Assembly (NCBI GenBank): GCA_050633505.1
Contig: JBOEGQ010000004.1
Span: 248,001-312,000 of the forward strand
Length of the DNA stretch: 64,000 nucleotides
Direction: 5' to 3'
Source of the DNA: UBA1672 sp050633505
GTDB taxonomy: Bacteria > Pseudomonadota > Alphaproteobacteria > Micavibrionales > Micavibrionaceae
The notes beneath the pieces are model-generated. The model saw only the letters and a list, made by a program, of their open reading frames with translations, made no database searches and was not told the DNA's origin. The translations under genes and the position numbers were made by a program. Below are positions 9,264 through 18,117 of the stretch, piece by piece. Every line of letters starts with the position of its first letter. The first letter of the stretch is position 1.

Positions 9264-10382
9264 TTATTTTTTTTGCAGAAAATCACATATACGCGCCCAT
9301 ACTTGACGCTGTGCATGACGACCAACAATAAGGCCAATGTGACCACTTGAAAGCTCTACCATTGATACATACTCCGGTAGGATGTTTTCTGTTATTGCAG
9401 CGGCACTTTCAATGGGAACAATCTTGTCTGATGAAGATGCCAATATAAGGCACTCTTTTTGAATAGCCTCCATATCGATACGCTTCTGCCCTATACTCCA
9501 CGTGCCACAATAGGGCCTGTTATCTAAAAACCACTCTTGAATACAGTGTTGCGCAATATTCCCGGGTAAAGCCACACCATTATTTAACCAATCCTCAACA
9601 GAGACAAATAACCGAGCCTCTGCGCTTTCCTGATCCATATCTGAGAATCTCATGAATTTTTGAGCCGCCGCTTTTGGGTCAAGAACCGCAAATAATGACT
9701 GCACATATTCAGGCGGTAACAACGATTTCTCTTTTATTACAGGTAGTATAGAAAGGGATGATACACGCGCCAAACGCGCAAATTCAAACGATGGTGCATG
9801 AAAGTTCCACGGGGCAGCCAGAAAGACCATGCGCCTTATATGATCCGAAACAACGTGATGTGTTCCAGCCAGAAGTGTCCCCCCCATGCAATATCCCATC
9901 ACATCAACAGGCTTTCCTTCTTTTTTCGAAACAAACTGTATTAATTTTGAAAGCCGATCTACGACGATATCTTCAATTGTTAAATCCGGCTCTGCTGACA
10001 GATCCCCCCAATCAACAAGATAAGTATCAATTCCATTATTAACACACCAACGCACAAACGATTGCTCTGTTGAAATATCCAATATATCAGAGCTATTAAT
10101 CAAAGACGGAATAACGATAAGTGTTTGCTTAAGACTTAAGGTATCGCGGCTCTCTACAACAGGCCTCAACAATCGTGTTTTCCCGGATTTCCAAACAACA
10201 TCAACCGCCATATCCGGGCGCGAGAAAGGATGTTCTTGATACATCTTTATTCCGCGCAAAACATCGACGGTTTGGTCTTGCGACAAAGAGAATTGTGCAT
10301 CTAAAGCATATTTTTGTATGTCTTGCATGTTTGATGCAACCATACCAAGATGTACAGGCAACGGGTGCGGGCCTCTGCGCAT
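9264..10382 (-). CDS. PHA-synthase-like alpha/beta hydrolase (PhaC-related)
   Basis: 372 residues from the ATG at 10382, which has AAAGGAT upstream. The protein carries the PHA-synthase version of the lipase box, GYCMGG, with Cys165 as nucleophile. Further landmarks are VDWGD, the Asp in SSDKIVP near residue 335 and the His in SSGHIGLIVG. It is much shorter than class I PhaC (about 590 residues) and near class III size, but no PhaE is present. It polymerises 3-hydroxyacyl-CoA if it is a true synthase; position next to phaAB and opposite phaR supports that. A depolymerase-like role is the alternative. Confidence 0.75.
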   Translation of the reverse strand: MRRGPHPLPVHLGMVASNMQDIQKYALDAQFSLSQDQTVDVLRGIKMYQEHPFSRPDMAVDVVWKSGKTRLLRPVVESRDTLSLKQTLIVIPSLINSSDILDISTEQSFVRWCVNNGIDTYLVDWGDLSAEPDLTIEDIVVDRLSKLIQFVSKKEGKPVDVMGYCMGGTLLAGTHHVVSDHIRRMVFLAAPWNFHAPSFEFARLARVSSLSILPVIKEKSLLPPEYVQSLFAVLDPKAAAQKFMRFSDMDQESAEARLFVSVEDWLNNGVALPGNIAQHCIQEWFLDNRPYCGTWSIGQKRIDMEAIQKECLILASSSDKIVPIESAAAITENILPEYVSMVELSSGHIGLIVGRHAQRQVWARICDFLQKK

Positions 10383-10461
10383 TACGGCATCCTTTTTACA
10401 ATTACAGAATAATGCAGCATAAAAAAAATATTGCAGCTTGGCTACTGAGTACTTTTCTTTT

Positions 10462-10476
10462 TGCATTTTTTGTGCA
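10462..10476. promoter_or_regulatory. Candidate PhaR operator between the phaC-like gene and phaR
   Basis: The 15-mer TGCATTTTTTGTGCA lies midway between the two divergent starts. An identical copy occurs at 14792-14806. PhaR regulators of other proteobacteria bind TGC-rich sites and control their own gene. The link to this PhaR is inference. Confidence 0.4.
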
Positions 10477-10534
10477 TAATAGTTCTCAATCCCCTTGCGT
10501 ATATGTTTTACAACCACAGAATTGTAGGTGCAAT

Positions 10535-11071
10535 ATGTCTAAAGCAAAGACTGGTACAGATGAACCGACTATCATCAAGAAGTATGCAAACCGTCGTTTA
10601 TACGACACAGGACGGAGTAGCTATGTCACCCTTGATGACTTATGCGAAATGGTTCAAGAAGGTCATAACTTCAAAGTGATTGACGCAAAAAGTGGTGATG
10701 ACATCACACGTAGCGTTCTGACACAGATTATCGCAGATCAAGAATCTGGTGATGAAACCCTTTTACCTACGAATTTTTTACGCACACTAATCGGGTTTTA
10801 CGGCAACAACATGCAAACTATGCTTCCCGGATATCTTGAGCAAACAATGAATGTTTTTGTTCAAAACCAGGAACACATGCAAGATCATATTAACAAGTCC
10901 TTCGAAGGGATGCGTAATATGAGCGGCATGGAAAACATGTTCCCACAAGCACCGAACCTTGAGGAAATGACACGTAAAAACATGGAAATGTTTGAGCGTG
11001 CAATGAAAATGATGCCTCCATTTAACATGGGATATAATGCCCAAACAGAAGAAGAACGCACGAAGAAATAA
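10535..11071 (+). CDS. phaR: Polyhydroxyalkanoate synthesis repressor
   Basis: A 178-residue DNA-binding regulator. It starts at ATG 10535 behind GTAGGTG; the open frame continues upstream through the intergenic region but only this start fits the family. The PhaR/PhbF DNA-binding domain is clear: IKKYANRRLYDTGRSSYVTL, then VIDAKSGDDITRSVLTQII. The C-terminal half is Met- and Gln-rich, as in relatives that sense PHA. It is read away from the phaC-like gene, suggesting shared control from the intergenic region. A terminator follows at 11098. Confidence 0.93.
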   Translation: MSKAKTGTDEPTIIKKYANRRLYDTGRSSYVTLDDLCEMVQEGHNFKVIDAKSGDDITRSVLTQIIADQESGDETLLPTNFLRTLIGFYGNNMQTMLPGYLEQTMNVFVQNQEHMQDHINKSFEGMRNMSGMENMFPQAPNLEEMTRKNMEMFERAMKMMPPFNMGYNAQTEEERTKK

Positions 11072-11097
11072 AGCGCGTTCTTTTTGAGAGATAAGAG

Positions 11098-11129
11098 CAG
11101 GCATCCAAAAGGTTGCCTGTCTTTTTTTA
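11098..11129 (+). terminator. Rho-independent terminator of phaR
   Basis: A hairpin CAGGCATCC-AAAA-GGTTGCCTG (nine positions, one T-T mismatch) is followed by a run of seven T. It lies 26 bases after the phaR stop. Confidence 0.85.
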
Positions 11130-11163
11130 TGCGTAAAGCTCGACCTCATTTAATTTAGAGCTA

Positions 11164-12765
11164 CTAGCGAGAGGATAACGGCTTAACCTCAACCGCCAAA
11201 AGATCCTCAGGAAGGATCAAAACCTCATCCTGTTGAGGAGTCTGCCCTTCATAACTAATCAGCGTGCCTTCTTTATCAAGCAGAGGAAGAACCTGTTCAA
11301 CCGGTGGATACGCCGTTTCAACATATGACACAGAATTATCTTTTGTTGCCACAATTGCCGATACAGCCTTGTCTTTTGAAGGAGAATGCCCGACCTTATT
11401 CAAAGATGCATTGGCCACATACATATTTTCTTTGCGGCTACGCTCTTTTTCCAATTGCGCCTGTAAGGATATGTTTTCCTCCTGCAATGCGATGACAGAA
11501 TGCTTCTGTAAAAGCAGGTCTTCTTCCATATTCTTTAATGTATCATTCAACTCATTCATTCTTTGTTGGGAAGAGCGCTCATTATCACTTACCTGTCCCG
11601 CAGTCAGATCAAGACGAGCCTGAAGCTCTTGATTTTGAACTTGCAGTTCAGAAATGGTGCTCTCTTTTTTCTGAATATTTACAGTCAGTTGCTCTTCGCT
11701 CTTCTGATACTGGCTGATTTTATTATCAATGGTCGTATTGGTACTTTCCTGCAATGCTAAAACTTGATCCTGATATTCTCTGATCTTCGCACGATACGCG
11801 ATAGCATTACCACGTTCCTTCTTAAGCTCTTGCTCTAACAATACATTTCTCTGCCCTAAGCCATCGATTTGCTGTTTTGTTTTTCCACTTAAAGATGTTC
11901 CACTGGCATAGGCGGCATTATCCTGCTTTAAATCACTGACAACATCCTTCAGCCCTTCAAGCTTCGCGATATATGCATCCCTGTTGGCAACCTCCTGCCT
12001 CAAAACATCATTGAGTTGGAATAAATCCTGAGATGTCTTACTGTTATCTTCATGAACTCTCTTCAGCTGTTCCATTTGCTTTTTAAGAAAGTTATTTTCA
12101 TCAACCATACGTTCCGCTGTTCTCGCGGCGTTATCAGTCGATTTCAGCACTTCATTCTGTGCGCGAATTGTTTCACGTAAGCTCGCATTTTGTGACTTTA
12201 ACGTATTGAAATCATTTTTATTAACAGTCGGTTTTACATTCTTCGCATTTTTAAGCTGCGTTCTTAATGTCTGGTTCTCCTGCTGGAGTGCAGAAAGCTG
12301 CGTTTTGTGTCCTTGCTCTGCAATAGATTTTACGTTTGCACTTTGCTCTAAAACTGAGAGCCTTTGCTGTAGCTCTTTATTCTGTGCCTGCAATATATAA
12401 AGCTTTTGCGCATAGTGATCCGCGGATGAGGCCGAACTGACCGATTTCTTATTCGCAAGATCTGTCAGACGTTTATTTTCTTCAATTAATGCCTGAATAC
12501 GCGTATCATATGTTTTATCATTTTGCGCGACAGGGGCATTTTTAAGGCGGCTAACGCTATTACGAAGCTGTTCATTTTCTTGCTCAAGCTTTTCAATCTG
12601 AGCCCGCAGATAAACCGCACCTTGCTGTTGTGCGCGTATAGATTCTGTATCCCACTGCACATTATAGAGCAGCGTGCTGCTTTCATTTCGGTAATCCATA
12701 GCGAATGCAGACCCGGAAACAAAGCTTAAAAATATAGAAGAAATTAGAAGTTTTCGCGCGCCCAT
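11164..12765 (-). CDS. Exported long coiled-coil protein of unknown function
   Basis: 533 residues. A signal peptide is clear (residues 1-22: basic GARK, hydrophobic LLISSIFLSFVSG, cleavage after SAFA). From about residue 45 to 440 nearly the whole chain is Gln/Glu/Lys/Leu-rich with heptad spacing and no Pro or Gly runs, an uninterrupted coiled coil. The last 90 residues are less helical. It should act in the periplasm, perhaps as a structural or tethering protein. I do not recognise a family. It lies downstream of prfB with its own 154-base upstream gap. Confidence 0.7.
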   Translation of the reverse strand: MGARKLLISSIFLSFVSGSAFAMDYRNESSTLLYNVQWDTESIRAQQQGAVYLRAQIEKLEQENEQLRNSVSRLKNAPVAQNDKTYDTRIQALIEENKRLTDLANKKSVSSASSADHYAQKLYILQAQNKELQQRLSVLEQSANVKSIAEQGHKTQLSALQQENQTLRTQLKNAKNVKPTVNKNDFNTLKSQNASLRETIRAQNEVLKSTDNAARTAERMVDENNFLKKQMEQLKRVHEDNSKTSQDLFQLNDVLRQEVANRDAYIAKLEGLKDVVSDLKQDNAAYASGTSLSGKTKQQIDGLGQRNVLLEQELKKERGNAIAYRAKIREYQDQVLALQESTNTTIDNKISQYQKSEEQLTVNIQKKESTISELQVQNQELQARLDLTAGQVSDNERSSQQRMNELNDTLKNMEEDLLLQKHSVIALQEENISLQAQLEKERSRKENMYVANASLNKVGHSPSKDKAVSAIVATKDNSVSYVETAYPPVEQVLPLLDKEGTLISYEGQTPQQDEVLILPEDLLAVEVKPLSSR

Positions 12766-12919
12766 GTGTTACGCCCCTTATTGTATGTCGGGCACTATAC
12801 TATTATGACAATTTTTCTTTTTCAAGAAAAAATTCTCTATAACAAAGACCAATGAACGGATTTCACACTTTTCCCACATATATATACACAACTTCATACA
12901 CACCCTGATCGTACCTCAA

Positions 12920-14024
12920 TTATTCCCCCGAAGAAGAATGCGCCAAAGAAGCCTCAAGAAACGGGTCAAGCCCCCCATCCAAAACAGACTGTGACTGTGT
13001 TGTTTCAACACCGGTTCTTAAGTCCTTTACCATTTGATACGGATGCAACACATAGGAACGAATCTGGTGTCCCCACCCGATATCTGTTTTCTCACCATGT
13101 TCCTTCGCTTGATCTTCCGCCCTTTTTTGAAGCTCCTGCTCATATAACCGTGCCTTTAACATCTGCATGGCTTGATCTTTATTTTGATGCTGGGACCTTT
13201 CATTCTGGCACGCTGCCACAACACCGGTTGGAATATGTGTAATACGCACGGCACTATCCGTTGTATTGACGTGCTGCCCCCCTGAGCCACTGGATCGATA
13301 GGTATCAATCCGTAGATCTTTTTCCTCAATCTGTATATCAATTGTATCATCAATAACCGGAGAAACAGACACAGAGGCAAAACTCGTATGACGACGTGCA
13401 CTAGAATCAAATGGAGAAATACGCACCAATCTGTGAACTCCTGTTTCGGTCTTTAACCAACCATAAGCCTGATGCCCATCAACTTTGATCGTTGTAGATT
13501 TAATCCCTGCTTCTTCCCCTTCGCTACGCTCTAACGTTGTATAACGGAAACCGCGACTATCGGCCCAACGCATATACATCCGCAAAATCATTTCAGCCCA
13601 ATCCTGCGCCTCTGTCCCACCGGCACCTGCATTCACCTGCAAATACACATCATTTCCATCAGCTTCTCCTGAGAGCAAGCTTTCCAGACGTTTGCGGTCT
13701 GCGGTTATCTGTAGAGTTTGGAGAGCCTTTTCAGATTCACGAACAAGATCCGCATCCCCCTCCTCTTCGGCCAGTTCAATCATATCTGTATGATCATGGA
13801 CAGCCTGTTCAATCTCACGCACTGCGTTAATGCTATTTTCAAGATGGGTGCGTTCGCGCATTAATTTCTGCGCTTTAGAGGAATCTGTCCATAAGTCAGG
13901 ATCCTCACATAGGGAGTTCAGCTCTTCCAGACGTTTTAAAGATACATCCCAGTCAAAGATGCCTCCGAAGTAAATCCAAAGAACTTTGAATATCACTCAC
14001 GATGGCTGTAATTTCCGCACGCAT
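12920..14024 (-). CDS. prfB: Peptide chain release factor 2 (programmed +1 frameshift)
   Basis: RF2 reads UGA and UAA stop codons. Translation begins at ATG 14024 with MRAEITAIVSDIQSSL and runs 23 codons to CTT, then meets an in-frame TGA at 13953-13955. A +1 slip at CTT-TGA-C lets the ribosome continue as Leu-Asp-Trp-Asp in the main frame, giving about 367 residues, the normal RF2 length. The main frame holds the SPF stop-recognition tripeptide (ISPFDSSARR) and the catalytic GGQ (GSGGQHVNTTDSAV). This is autoregulation by RF2 level, not a broken gene. Confidence 0.95.
13952..13966 (-). promoter_or_regulatory. Programmed +1 frameshift site of prfB
   Basis: On the minus strand the sequence reads GGAGG-CAT-CTT-TGA-C. 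The Shine-Dalgarno-like GGAGG (13962-13966), the slippery CTT and the TGA followed by C have the same spacing as in E. coli prfB, where AGGGGG precedes TATCTTTGAC. Confidence 0.93.
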
Positions 14025-14120
14025 ACCCTAATACTTCCTTTTCAATAATAAAACAGCGTCCCCCCTATAAACACTATAGAGATAAACACAAAGGAGAGTA
14101 CTGAAAATAAAAGGCAGAAA

Positions 14121-14744
14121 TCAAGCCGCTTTATGCGCCGTTGGCATATTATCCGAAGAAACAACCTTATCCATATATTTCTCACCGGAAATAACACACT
14201 GAACAGCATGGACAAGCTTATCGCCAATATCACGATAACGAGTCATTGTTATAAGGTTCTTACTTACCACGAACTCAGGCGCAGCACATCGTGCACCGAC
14301 ACTTTTCGCATTATCACAAAGCGCATCTCTGGCTGCGATAGAATAGCCATCGACCAAATTTGTGCGCATAAGGATATCAACCGCATAATTATAGGCGACA
14401 ACAGGCTTTCCCGTCTCAATAAAGGCTGAAACAAATGGTTTTAAGTTACCGTCCAGCTCCAACTTCTCAATACTTCTCTTACCACCGGGCAAAACCAGAA
14501 TATCATAATCACTTGCCTGCGCACTGGATAAGTCAGAATCAGGTGCATAATCCTTACCCCAATTCGATTGCATCGATACCTTTTCTTCGTTCCAACCACG
14601 AACCAGATCTGTCTTTACTGAAACAATACGACATGTCACCTGCATCGATTCCAAAACATCCAGAGCCTGAAGGAACTCACGCTCACAGAATCCGTTGGCA
14701 ACAACGAAAACAGCCTTCAAGCCTGATAAATCTGCATGTGACAT
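14121..14744 (-). CDS. DJ-1/PfpI-like protein lacking the nucleophile Cys
   Basis: 207 residues with the DJ-1/PfpI fold: the N-terminal KAVFVVANGFCEREFL with the conserved Glu, then DYDILVLPGG near residue 80, and GKPVVAYNYAVDIL where active members have A-x-C-H-G. Here Asn-Tyr replaces Cys-His, so protease, glyoxalase or deglycase chemistry through that Cys is unlikely. It could be a structural or ligand-binding member. It is upstream of prfB on the same strand, 96 bases away. A TGCATTTTTTGTGCA motif 48 bases before its start is shared with the phaR region. Confidence 0.75.
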   Translation of the reverse strand: MSHADLSGLKAVFVVANGFCEREFLQALDVLESMQVTCRIVSVKTDLVRGWNEEKVSMQSNWGKDYAPDSDLSSAQASDYDILVLPGGKRSIEKLELDGNLKPFVSAFIETGKPVVAYNYAVDILMRTNLVDGYSIAARDALCDNAKSVGARCAAPEFVVSKNLITMTRYRDIGDKLVHAVQCVISGEKYMDKVVSSDNMPTAHKAA

Positions 14745-14791
14745 TAATATAACTCCTTCAGTGACTACTCTTTCTCATAAAATTACATAAA

Positions 14792-14806
14792 TGCATTTTT
14801 TGTGCA
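14792..14806. promoter_or_regulatory. Second copy of the TGCATTTTTTGTGCA motif
   Basis: Identical to 10462-10476 over 15 bases. It lies 48 bases upstream of the DJ-1-like start and about 200 bases upstream of the OmpA lipoprotein, so it more likely serves the former. ATGCA follows directly, adding a further half-site. Confidence 0.4.
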
Positions 14807-15009
14807 ATGCAAAAAAATATTTAAGTTATGAAAAAGGTGGAAAAGTCGGGTTTTTGGTAGAAAACTATTCAAAATCAAAAACTAAACTTTACTTTTTAAG
14901 CGCTAAACGATAGAACGGTAGAGTATTGATTCAGAATCAAAACATGGTTGCGGTGATAAAATCGAACCAGAATTGCATAAAGCGCGTTACTTTTTTAGGG
15001 AGCAAAAAT

Positions 15010-15894
15010 ATGAAATCCGTGCGTAATCTTGTTTTAACAGCCGGCATTGTCGCACTCGGCGGCTGTACAATGTATGATACTTACAGCGAAGTTGATGCAC
15101 TAAACGAAGCAAAACCTGTCGGCAGTCCTTTTACACAGGCATTGGCCGGAGAGTATAAAAGCTTCGCAAATAGTGAACTAAACGACATGTTTGACTACCC
15201 TGATGCGTTGCATTTTGCTCGTAAAGGTTTGGCTGCATCAGCTGGTGAAGCTGTTATGCCTGAACCGGTAAGTGACTGGAATCTAAGTGAAGATCACATT
15301 AAGGAACTGGCTGCGGCACGTGGAAGACTTGTTGTGACGTATGATTTGGGTGCACGTGAAATCGCACCGGCAACAGCAGCTTTGGCACAAGCCAAGTTTG
15401 ACTGTTGGATTGAGCAACAGGAAGAAAACTGGCAGACAGAAGAAATTTTGAGCTGTAAAAAAGGTTTCATGGATGCAATATCAGAGCTTGAGGGTCTTGT
15501 TCAACAAGCTCCAGAGCCGGTTGAAGCACCAAAAGCAGATGAACCTCCTCCAATGGTACCGGAAGAAGCAATGTATCTTGTCTTCTTTAACTGGGACTCA
15601 TCTGAGTTAAGTGCCGGCGCGTCTAATGTGATTGATGCCGTGGCAACCGAGATTGCAAAGAACACACCATCTCAGGTTAACATCAGTGGTCACGCAGATA
15701 CATCCGGTGATGCAGAATACAACAAGCGTCTTGCATTCAAACGTGCAAATGCCGTTCGTGATGCATTAATTTCCCGTGGTGTAAATGCAGATATCCTTTC
15801 TGTTGAAAGCCTTGGTGAAGAAGAGCTTCTTGTTCAGACTATTGACAATACTCGTGAACCAGCTAATCGTCGTGTGAACATCACCTTCGAATAA
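15010..15894 (+). CDS. OmpA-family peptidoglycan-binding lipoprotein
   Basis: 294 residues from ATG 15010, preceded by AGGGAGC. A lipoprotein signal ends in the lipobox LGGC (Cys19). The middle, to about residue 175, is a helical region with no family I recognise. A Pro/Glu linker follows. The C-terminal OmpA domain has ISGHADTSGDAEYNKRLAFKRA and the final REPANRRVNI, the diaminopimelate-binding motif. It should tether the outer membrane to peptidoglycan. It is larger than Pal (about 170 residues), and no tol genes are near, so it is not Pal itself. Confidence 0.88.
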   Translation: MKSVRNLVLTAGIVALGGCTMYDTYSEVDALNEAKPVGSPFTQALAGEYKSFANSELNDMFDYPDALHFARKGLAASAGEAVMPEPVSDWNLSEDHIKELAAARGRLVVTYDLGAREIAPATAALAQAKFDCWIEQQEENWQTEEILSCKKGFMDAISELEGLVQQAPEPVEAPKADEPPPMVPEEAMYLVFFNWDSSELSAGASNVIDAVATEIAKNTPSQVNISGHADTSGDAEYNKRLAFKRANAVRDALISRGVNADILSVESLGEEELLVQTIDNTREPANRRVNITFE

Positions 15895-15922
15895 AAATCA
15901 CTGAATTTTATAGAATTTAAAG

Positions 15923-15951
15923 GAAGCGGGATAATTTTCGCTTCTTTTTTT
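15923..15951 (+). terminator. Rho-independent terminator after the OmpA lipoprotein gene
   Basis: GAAGCG and CGCTTC form a stem around a ten-base loop, followed directly by seven T. It separates the lipoprotein gene from trkH. Confidence 0.8.
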
Positions 15952-16018
15952 ATGCTCTTTGCTTTGTTTGAACAATATTCTATACTTTGCCACGATACCA
16001 ATAAAAGAAAGTAAACCT

Positions 16019-17461
16019 TTGGATTTTCGTCCTATTCTCTATATTAACGGTGTTTTTCTATCCATCCTATCACTCAGCATGATTTTACCGATGCTGGCGG
16101 ATTTCTATTTTGGATATGATGACTGGAAGGTATTCTTTATTTGTATCATCATCACCGCCTTTTTTGGAGGTGCGCTTATCTTAGGGACAATGGGCACAAA
16201 ATTTAACATCACCACACGTCAGGCCTTTTTACTTACAAATACAACATGGCTAATTTTGCCTACATTTGGGGCACTACCATTCTGGTTTTCTTCTCTTGAT
16301 ATGTCGATAACAGACTCCTTTTTTGAATCTATGTCAGGCATAACGACCACCGGATCGACCGTTATTACCGGTCTGGACTACGCACCGGCAGGTATTCTGC
16401 TCTGGCGTGCCATTTTGCAATGGCTGGGTGGTATCGGAATTATTATCATGGCGATGTCTGTCCTGCCGTTTTTGAAGGTTGGTGGTATGCAAATCTTCAT
16501 TACAGAATTATCCGAAAACGAAAAGGCCCTCCCCAGAACAGCGCAGCTGGCAAACTCTATCGCCTTGATTTATGTTGCTCTTACAATTTTATGTTCTCTT
16601 TGTTACATGCTTGCCGGACTTGAGATTTTTGACGCAGTGGCACACGCCATGACAACAATTGCGACAGGTGGGTTTTCAACATTTGATGCATCTTTTTCAC
16701 AACATGAGCATGTCGGTCCCGAAATCGTTGCCATTATTTTCATGGTTATGGGTGGGATTCCTTTTGTTCTCTACTTAAAGGCAATACGGGGGGATGCAAA
16801 TCCACTTTTTAGTGACACACAGGTTAAGTGGTTCTTATCTATCCTTGCGCTCGCAATTCTAATAACAACGTCATACCTTTACACACAGCAGAATATGGGT
16901 CTTGGTGAATCATTACGAAAATCTGCCTTTAATATTGTGTCGATTATGACCGGAACGGGATATGCCAACGGGAATTATAATGCCTGGGGTGGATTTGCCG
17001 TAAGTATGTTCTTCTTTCTGATGGTTGTTGGCGGATGTGCGGGTTCAACATCGTGCGGTATCAAAATTTTCCGCTTTCAGGTATTACACGCAGTAACAAA
17101 AGTACAGATCAGTCGCCTATTACATCCAAATGGCGTCTTTATCCCCCATTACAATGGGAAACCAATGCCTTCAGATGTTCCATCCTCCGTTATGGGGTTC
17201 TTCTTCATCTATGCATTAGGGTTCTCATTTCTGGCCATTGCCTTATCATATGTTGGACTTGATTTCATAACGGCGATGTCTGGCGCTGCGACATCTATAT
17301 CAAATGTTGGTCCGGGATTAGGAACCATTATTGGCCCATCAGGAAATTTTCAATCTTTACCTGATAGTGCAAAATGGATTCTAAGTGCAGGCATGCTATT
17401 AGGGCGGTTGGAGCTATTTACAATTCTTGTGATGCTATCGCCTCACTTCTGGAAGACCTAG
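16019..17461 (+). CDS. trkH: Potassium uptake protein TrkH
   Basis: An inner-membrane K+ translocating subunit of the Trk system with about ten membrane segments. The four selectivity-loop repeats are visible: TTTGSTVITG, TTIATGGFS, TGTGYANGNYNAWG and SNVGPGLG. I chose TTG 16019, giving 480 residues and the family-typical start LDFRPILY; a TTG at 15959 would begin directly after the terminator T-run and lacks a ribosome site. The NAD-binding partner TrkA is not in the window. Confidence 0.92.
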   Translation: MDFRPILYINGVFLSILSLSMILPMLADFYFGYDDWKVFFICIIITAFFGGALILGTMGTKFNITTRQAFLLTNTTWLILPTFGALPFWFSSLDMSITDSFFESMSGITTTGSTVITGLDYAPAGILLWRAILQWLGGIGIIIMAMSVLPFLKVGGMQIFITELSENEKALPRTAQLANSIALIYVALTILCSLCYMLAGLEIFDAVAHAMTTIATGGFSTFDASFSQHEHVGPEIVAIIFMVMGGIPFVLYLKAIRGDANPLFSDTQVKWFLSILALAILITTSYLYTQQNMGLGESLRKSAFNIVSIMTGTGYANGNYNAWGGFAVSMFFFLMVVGGCAGSTSCGIKIFRFQVLHAVTKVQISRLLHPNGVFIPHYNGKPMPSDVPSSVMGFFFIYALGFSFLAIALSYVGLDFITAMSGAATSISNVGPGLGTIIGPSGNFQSLPDSAKWILSAGMLLGRLELFTILVMLSPHFWKT

Positions 17462-17495
17462 GATAGCCTTCAAATTACGTTACCAATCATTCTGA

Positions 17496-18071
17496 TTATA
17501 AACGCAAAGTCTGATCTAACGCCGTAATAACCGCCGTATCAATATCTTTAATCAGCTTATCCAATGCAGATCTTTGCGCACGTTCCCGATCAATAACAGA
17601 GGAAAACTCCGGGATATCAACAATACGGTACGCATGAAAGGACATCGTCTGGTCTTTTCCACTAGTGCCGCGTTTGATAAGTTCAACATCAGCAGAAATC
17701 TTATATATGTCACGCTTACCAATGCCAAAGAACGCACCAGCAGAGTTCCCTGTCTCTTTTTCTTCATATACGACAGATACACGCCTGATCACGACATAAA
17801 GCTCTCCATCTGTGCCTGATGGCTTGAGGCGATGATTGAAATACCCGAATAAGTCTTCGACAGGATCTAAAAAGAAGTGCTTATCCACGTCTTGCGAAAG
17901 GGCCGCCCTATCACCAAGTACATCATAAACGGCAACATCCACAAGCCGAGCGTTTATATGCTCAAACGTTCGTTGTGCTAATGGTAAGCCCTTATCACTT
18001 TGAGAAGAACTACACGCGCCAACAGATAACGCCAACATGCAAACACAAGTCGAGAAATACTTTTTAGACAT
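17496..18071 (-). CDS. Putative lipoprotein, unknown function
   Basis: 191 residues with a lipoprotein signal peptide; the lipobox ends SVGAC (Cys20) followed by Ser residues. The mature part is mixed alpha/beta and mentions no motif I know. It converges on trkH with a 34-base gap and lies downstream of hslO on the same strand, 46 bases away. Outer-membrane sorting is likely because Ser, not Asp, follows the lipidated Cys. Confidence 0.75.
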   Translation of the reverse strand: MSKKYFSTCVCMLALSVGACSSSQSDKGLPLAQRTFEHINARLVDVAVYDVLGDRAALSQDVDKHFFLDPVEDLFGYFNHRLKPSGTDGELYVVIRRVSVVYEEKETGNSAGAFFGIGKRDIYKISADVELIKRGTSGKDQTMSFHAYRIVDIPEFSSVIDRERAQRSALDKLIKDIDTAVITALDQTLRL

Positions 18072-18117
18072 AAAAGCCCCACATTATCATCAGGTAAGAA
18101 AAAGAGCCGAACAGCCC

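Noticed and set aside
9260..9277. TGCATTATTTTTTTTGCA as a third PhaR site
   Set aside because: It differs in spacing from the two exact copies and lies in the coding end of the phaC-like gene; kept only as a remark.
10175..10534. Longer phaR frame running back through the intergenic region
   Set aside because: It would overlap the phaC-like gene; only the ATG at 10535 gives a PhaR start and has a ribosome site.
12808..12834. AT-only palindrome near 12810 (AATTTTTCTT...AAGAAAAAATT) as a prfB terminator
   Set aside because: No G-C pairs hold the stem beyond two, and the T-tract is part of the stem, so it would be very weak.
15952..16018. Longer TrkH start at TTG 15959 or ATG 15952
   Set aside because: Both fall at the end of the terminator T-run and lack a ribosome site; the ATG is in another frame. 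The family start is LDFRPILY.
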